Below, piece by piece: positions 62,901-64,000 of a DNA stretch of 64,000 nt. Each line of letters begins with the position of its first letter. Position 1 is the first letter of the stretch. Both the position numbers and the translations under genes were made by a program. Origin of the DNA: JBJHCA01 sp050485785 (lineage in GTDB: Bacteria > Bacteroidota > Bacteroidia > Chitinophagales > Saprospiraceae); assembly GCA_050485785.1 (NCBI GenBank), contig JBJHCA010000002.1:1-64000 (forward strand). The letters run 5' to 3'. The notes under the pieces are model-generated. The model had not been told where the DNA came from. It was given only the letters and a program-made list of their open reading frames with translations, and did not search any database.

Positions 62901-64000
62901 CCGGTGTTGTTGGTTCCTGAGGTGGATGCCATACTCATCACATTATTATCAAACGCAACAACTGATGAATTACTGGACACATAAGCACAGTATTTGGTAG
63001 CTGAGTTCACTGCTTCAACGTGGAAAATGTTGTTTTTCACCTCCGCATTGGTGGTAAAACTCAACTGGTAGTAAGCAGCAATGGTACTGGTACCCAGGCT
63101 ATTCTGGTTCGCCATGGATATGGAGTTGTGGTAAAGCCTGAAATGATCACAAGCTCCTAACATATATACACCATATTGTATACCATTCAAATTGATGTTA
63201 TACACCTGATTGTTGATCAGGTAATAAGGTGCAGTTGTTGTGCCAAATGCCCCGGTAAAATAGAATGGATACGCACTGAGCGTAGTTGGAGCTGCCAGTC
63301 CAAGCGGGTTGTGGATTGTATTGTTGGTAAACATGGTTCCGGGTAGCCCACTTGTAGCATAAATACCGTAAAAAGTTGAAATGGACTGCCTGTTACTGCG
63401 TGAAACATCATTGCGGTCAAATAGTCCATTCTCCTGGCCGCGAATGAACATACCATATAGGTAAAAATCGCGGATTACATTGTTCTCAAACACATTGCTT
63501 TGAGCAAAAGGTGCAACCGTTGGCCCACCAATGGTGGCACCGTAATAACCGCCTACTAGCTCTGAATTTTTCACCGTGATAAAGCTTGCAGACAAACCAA
63601 TTGACGTAGCAAAATTGTCATTCGACATCACAAAGGCTGCCTGGTTAGTACTGGTACTTTCCGGAGAGGCCTGCATCAAACAGTTGTCAAAAGTAATGTA
63701 CTGAGCATTATTGCTCAATTGTACTGCATATCCGTACTCGGAAAATCCATCTCCAAGCGCAACGATGTTCAGGTCATTGAACGTAATTCTGCTAGAGCCT
63801 TTAAGGCGAATTGTGGCACGCTCCAGGTTATTGAGCGACAAATATTGAATGGTATTATCATTACCATTAATGGTAATGGTGTTTACTTCGCTGGTACCGT
63901 ATATCACACCGGCAATGATCTGCTCAGTAAATGGCCCTGAACCCGGGATTACATTAACTATTACGGGGCCACCAATTCCTCCGCATTCCAATGAGTAGAA
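59903..64000 (-). CDS. GG5: giant T9SS-secreted beta-helix protein (5' end beyond window)
   Basis: 1365 residues are visible. The frame stays open to base 64000 (reading ...FYSLECGGIGGPVIVN), so the real start lies outside and the TTG at 63991 is not a start. Visible order: the end of one beta-helix module (62675 to the edge), Fn3, a MAM/jelly-roll-like domain (61895-62390; YFINGWGLDDVHLY), an Fn3-like domain (DLYFGTAADPLLL), an Ig-like domain split by an insert of about 190 residues (60940-61530), two Ig/PKD-like domains, a Gly-rich domain (LTGGNPAGGTYSGPGVTGN) and a T9SS sorting domain (YPNPFNNFVDVTWRQLPAVN to TLIKAQ). It has the same architecture as GG1-GG4. Confidence 0.87.
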   Translation of the reverse strand, partial: FYSLECGGIGGPVIVNVIPGSGPFTEQIIAGVIYGTSEVNTITINGNDNTIQYLSLNNLERATIRLKGSSRITFNDLNIVALGDGFSEYGYAVQLSNNAQYITFDNCLMQASPESTSTNQAAFVMSNDNFATSIGLSASFITVKNSELVGGYYGATIGGPTVAPFAQSNVFENNVIRDFYLYGMFIRGQENGLFDRNDVSRSNRQSISTFYGIYATSGLPGTMFTNNTIHNPLGLAAPTTLSAYPFYFTGAFGTTTAPYYLINNQVYNINLNGIQYGVYMLGACDHFRLYHNSISMANQNSLGTSTIAAYYQLSFTTNAEVKNNIFHVEAVNSATKYCAYVSSNSSVVAFDNNVMSMASTSGTNNTGFFGSVAPTFAAWQLMGHDANGSGNNPMFVNPVFNLIPQSGQISNLGMDLTAIAPLDFNGVVRDTNPDPGAFEFEPSDCLAPSGLMASNITQSGATLTWTDNADATTWDIEIGPAGFTPTGTPTDSAITQPFVVTGLNALTTYHVYVRAHCDEGEFSLWAGPFSFTTACASFTLPFFEGFGGLSQQCWSFPEGQANWAFGAVYTPPGSTSGPPNAWFSWTPSIQNYNHSLTSPIFNAVGEAGMVMLDYRLYLNNFGLTAENMIIVQYKTVGASSWNSLNTHSSYILQGTSDWEYTWVISGAELPGMAGNEFQVRFMAAGEDSYFINGWGLDDVHLYLGASDCPAIVAPVHGSTGVCASELTLMWDTVGAMNFDLYFGTAADPLLLAAGITGGEYVVSDLAPGTVYYWSVVPDGNADSTSSCAVMSFTTVMPIEITIDGSTELCEGETVTLTGPPGFVSYEWTNQRVLWDFNNSDFEPVSGNGELFAIGGVTTSFVSGSLDGGSSDPTTGTNSALNTTNYPAQGTENHQRGIQINVSTEGIENIMIQWDHRFSNTAANAYTVQYTPDRNAANVEWNNVETLVITPENPLSNWYNYRTVDMSGISAVNNNPNVAFRIVASFDPGAGQYLAVNSNNNYGPNGTARYDMVKVWGSSSSQSITVGQGGTYVLTAVDSAGCVHTASVDITVIPAPFLEVSASVGSVCEGESVTLTATGDGVSYEWSGGVQNNEAFTPTQTATYYVTATDAEGCTAVDSITIPVNPYPTVVAGASSTEICEGEVVILTGSGADSYEWSDGAENNQPILITQTTTFTVTGTSNGCSSTDEITITVLPAPSTSLDLDINEEVCDSADPFTLTGGNPAGGTYSGPGVTGNVFNPAAAGVGTHVITYTYSDNNGCSNTAQDSFTVVICPNVRDVALQHVDIYPNPFNNFVDVTWRQLPAVNAEIRVIDMLGRIVTLVSLDDQQTAAGTFRLQLDQLAAGTYMIEMRSGLAVHSQTLIKAQ

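Noticed and set aside
63989..63991. TTG as a start codon for GG5
   Set aside because: The frame continues to the window edge with family-like sequence; the gene is simply cut off.
23214..64000. GG proteins as polysaccharide lyases because of the beta-helix
   Set aside because: Parallel beta-helices are shared by lyases and adhesins; I could not see a conserved catalytic set of residues across the modules, so no enzyme activity is called.

Overview
The window is chromosomal DNA of a Bacteroidota bacterium, most likely from a Flavobacteriales-like lineage; I cannot place it further. The evidence is the fused str-S10 ribosomal operon with no tuf between fusA and rpsJ, TAnnTTTG (-7) promoter boxes, a SusC-like TonB receptor with an N-terminal carboxypeptidase-regulatory domain, GEVED domains, and C-terminal type IX secretion (T9SS) sorting domains. 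A run of 10 N at 9676-9685 shows this is a scaffold from a draft assembly.

Region 1 (1-7538, minus strand): rpsL-rpsG-fusA-rpsJ-rplC-rplD-rplW-rplB-rpsS-rplV-rpsC, with rpsC running off the left edge. It appears to be driven from a textbook Bacteroidota promoter at 7618-7648. Region 2 (8086-10527, plus): a secreted glucosaminidase/LysM protein, hpt and a DoxX-like membrane protein. Region 3 (10557-15411, minus): a TonB-dependent receptor preceded by a Cys-rich secreted protein (probably metal-related), then mltG and panB. Region 4 (15539-18807, plus): a tight three-gene operon of Gfo/Idh/MocA oxidoreductase, lipoprotein and polyprenyl-phosphate sugar transferase, which suggests surface polysaccharide synthesis. 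It is followed by a DUF2231-like membrane protein. Region 5 (19596-23018, minus): two adjacent M14 metallopeptidase paralogues, one with intact active-site residues and one in which most are lost.

Region 6 (23214-64000, minus) is the striking part: five consecutive giant paralogous genes (called GG1 to GG5 here, numbered left to right; 2927, 3246, 2723, 2499 and more than 1365 residues). Each encodes a secreted mosaic protein. Their building blocks are parallel beta-helix modules of about 460 residues alternating with fibronectin type III (Fn3) domains at a near-constant period of about 1.67 kb, MAM/jelly-roll-like domains, a recurring domain of about 137 residues that I do not recognise, Ig/PKD-like domains carrying inserted cassettes, and a C-terminal T9SS sorting domain. 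Every gene whose 5' end is visible has a long leader with a TAnnTTTG box. GG1, GG2, GG3 and GG5 end in a hairpin terminator with a U-tract. The array is best read as a family of giant surface proteins or adhesins that diversifies by module duplication and cassette exchange. The T9SS machinery itself is not in this window.
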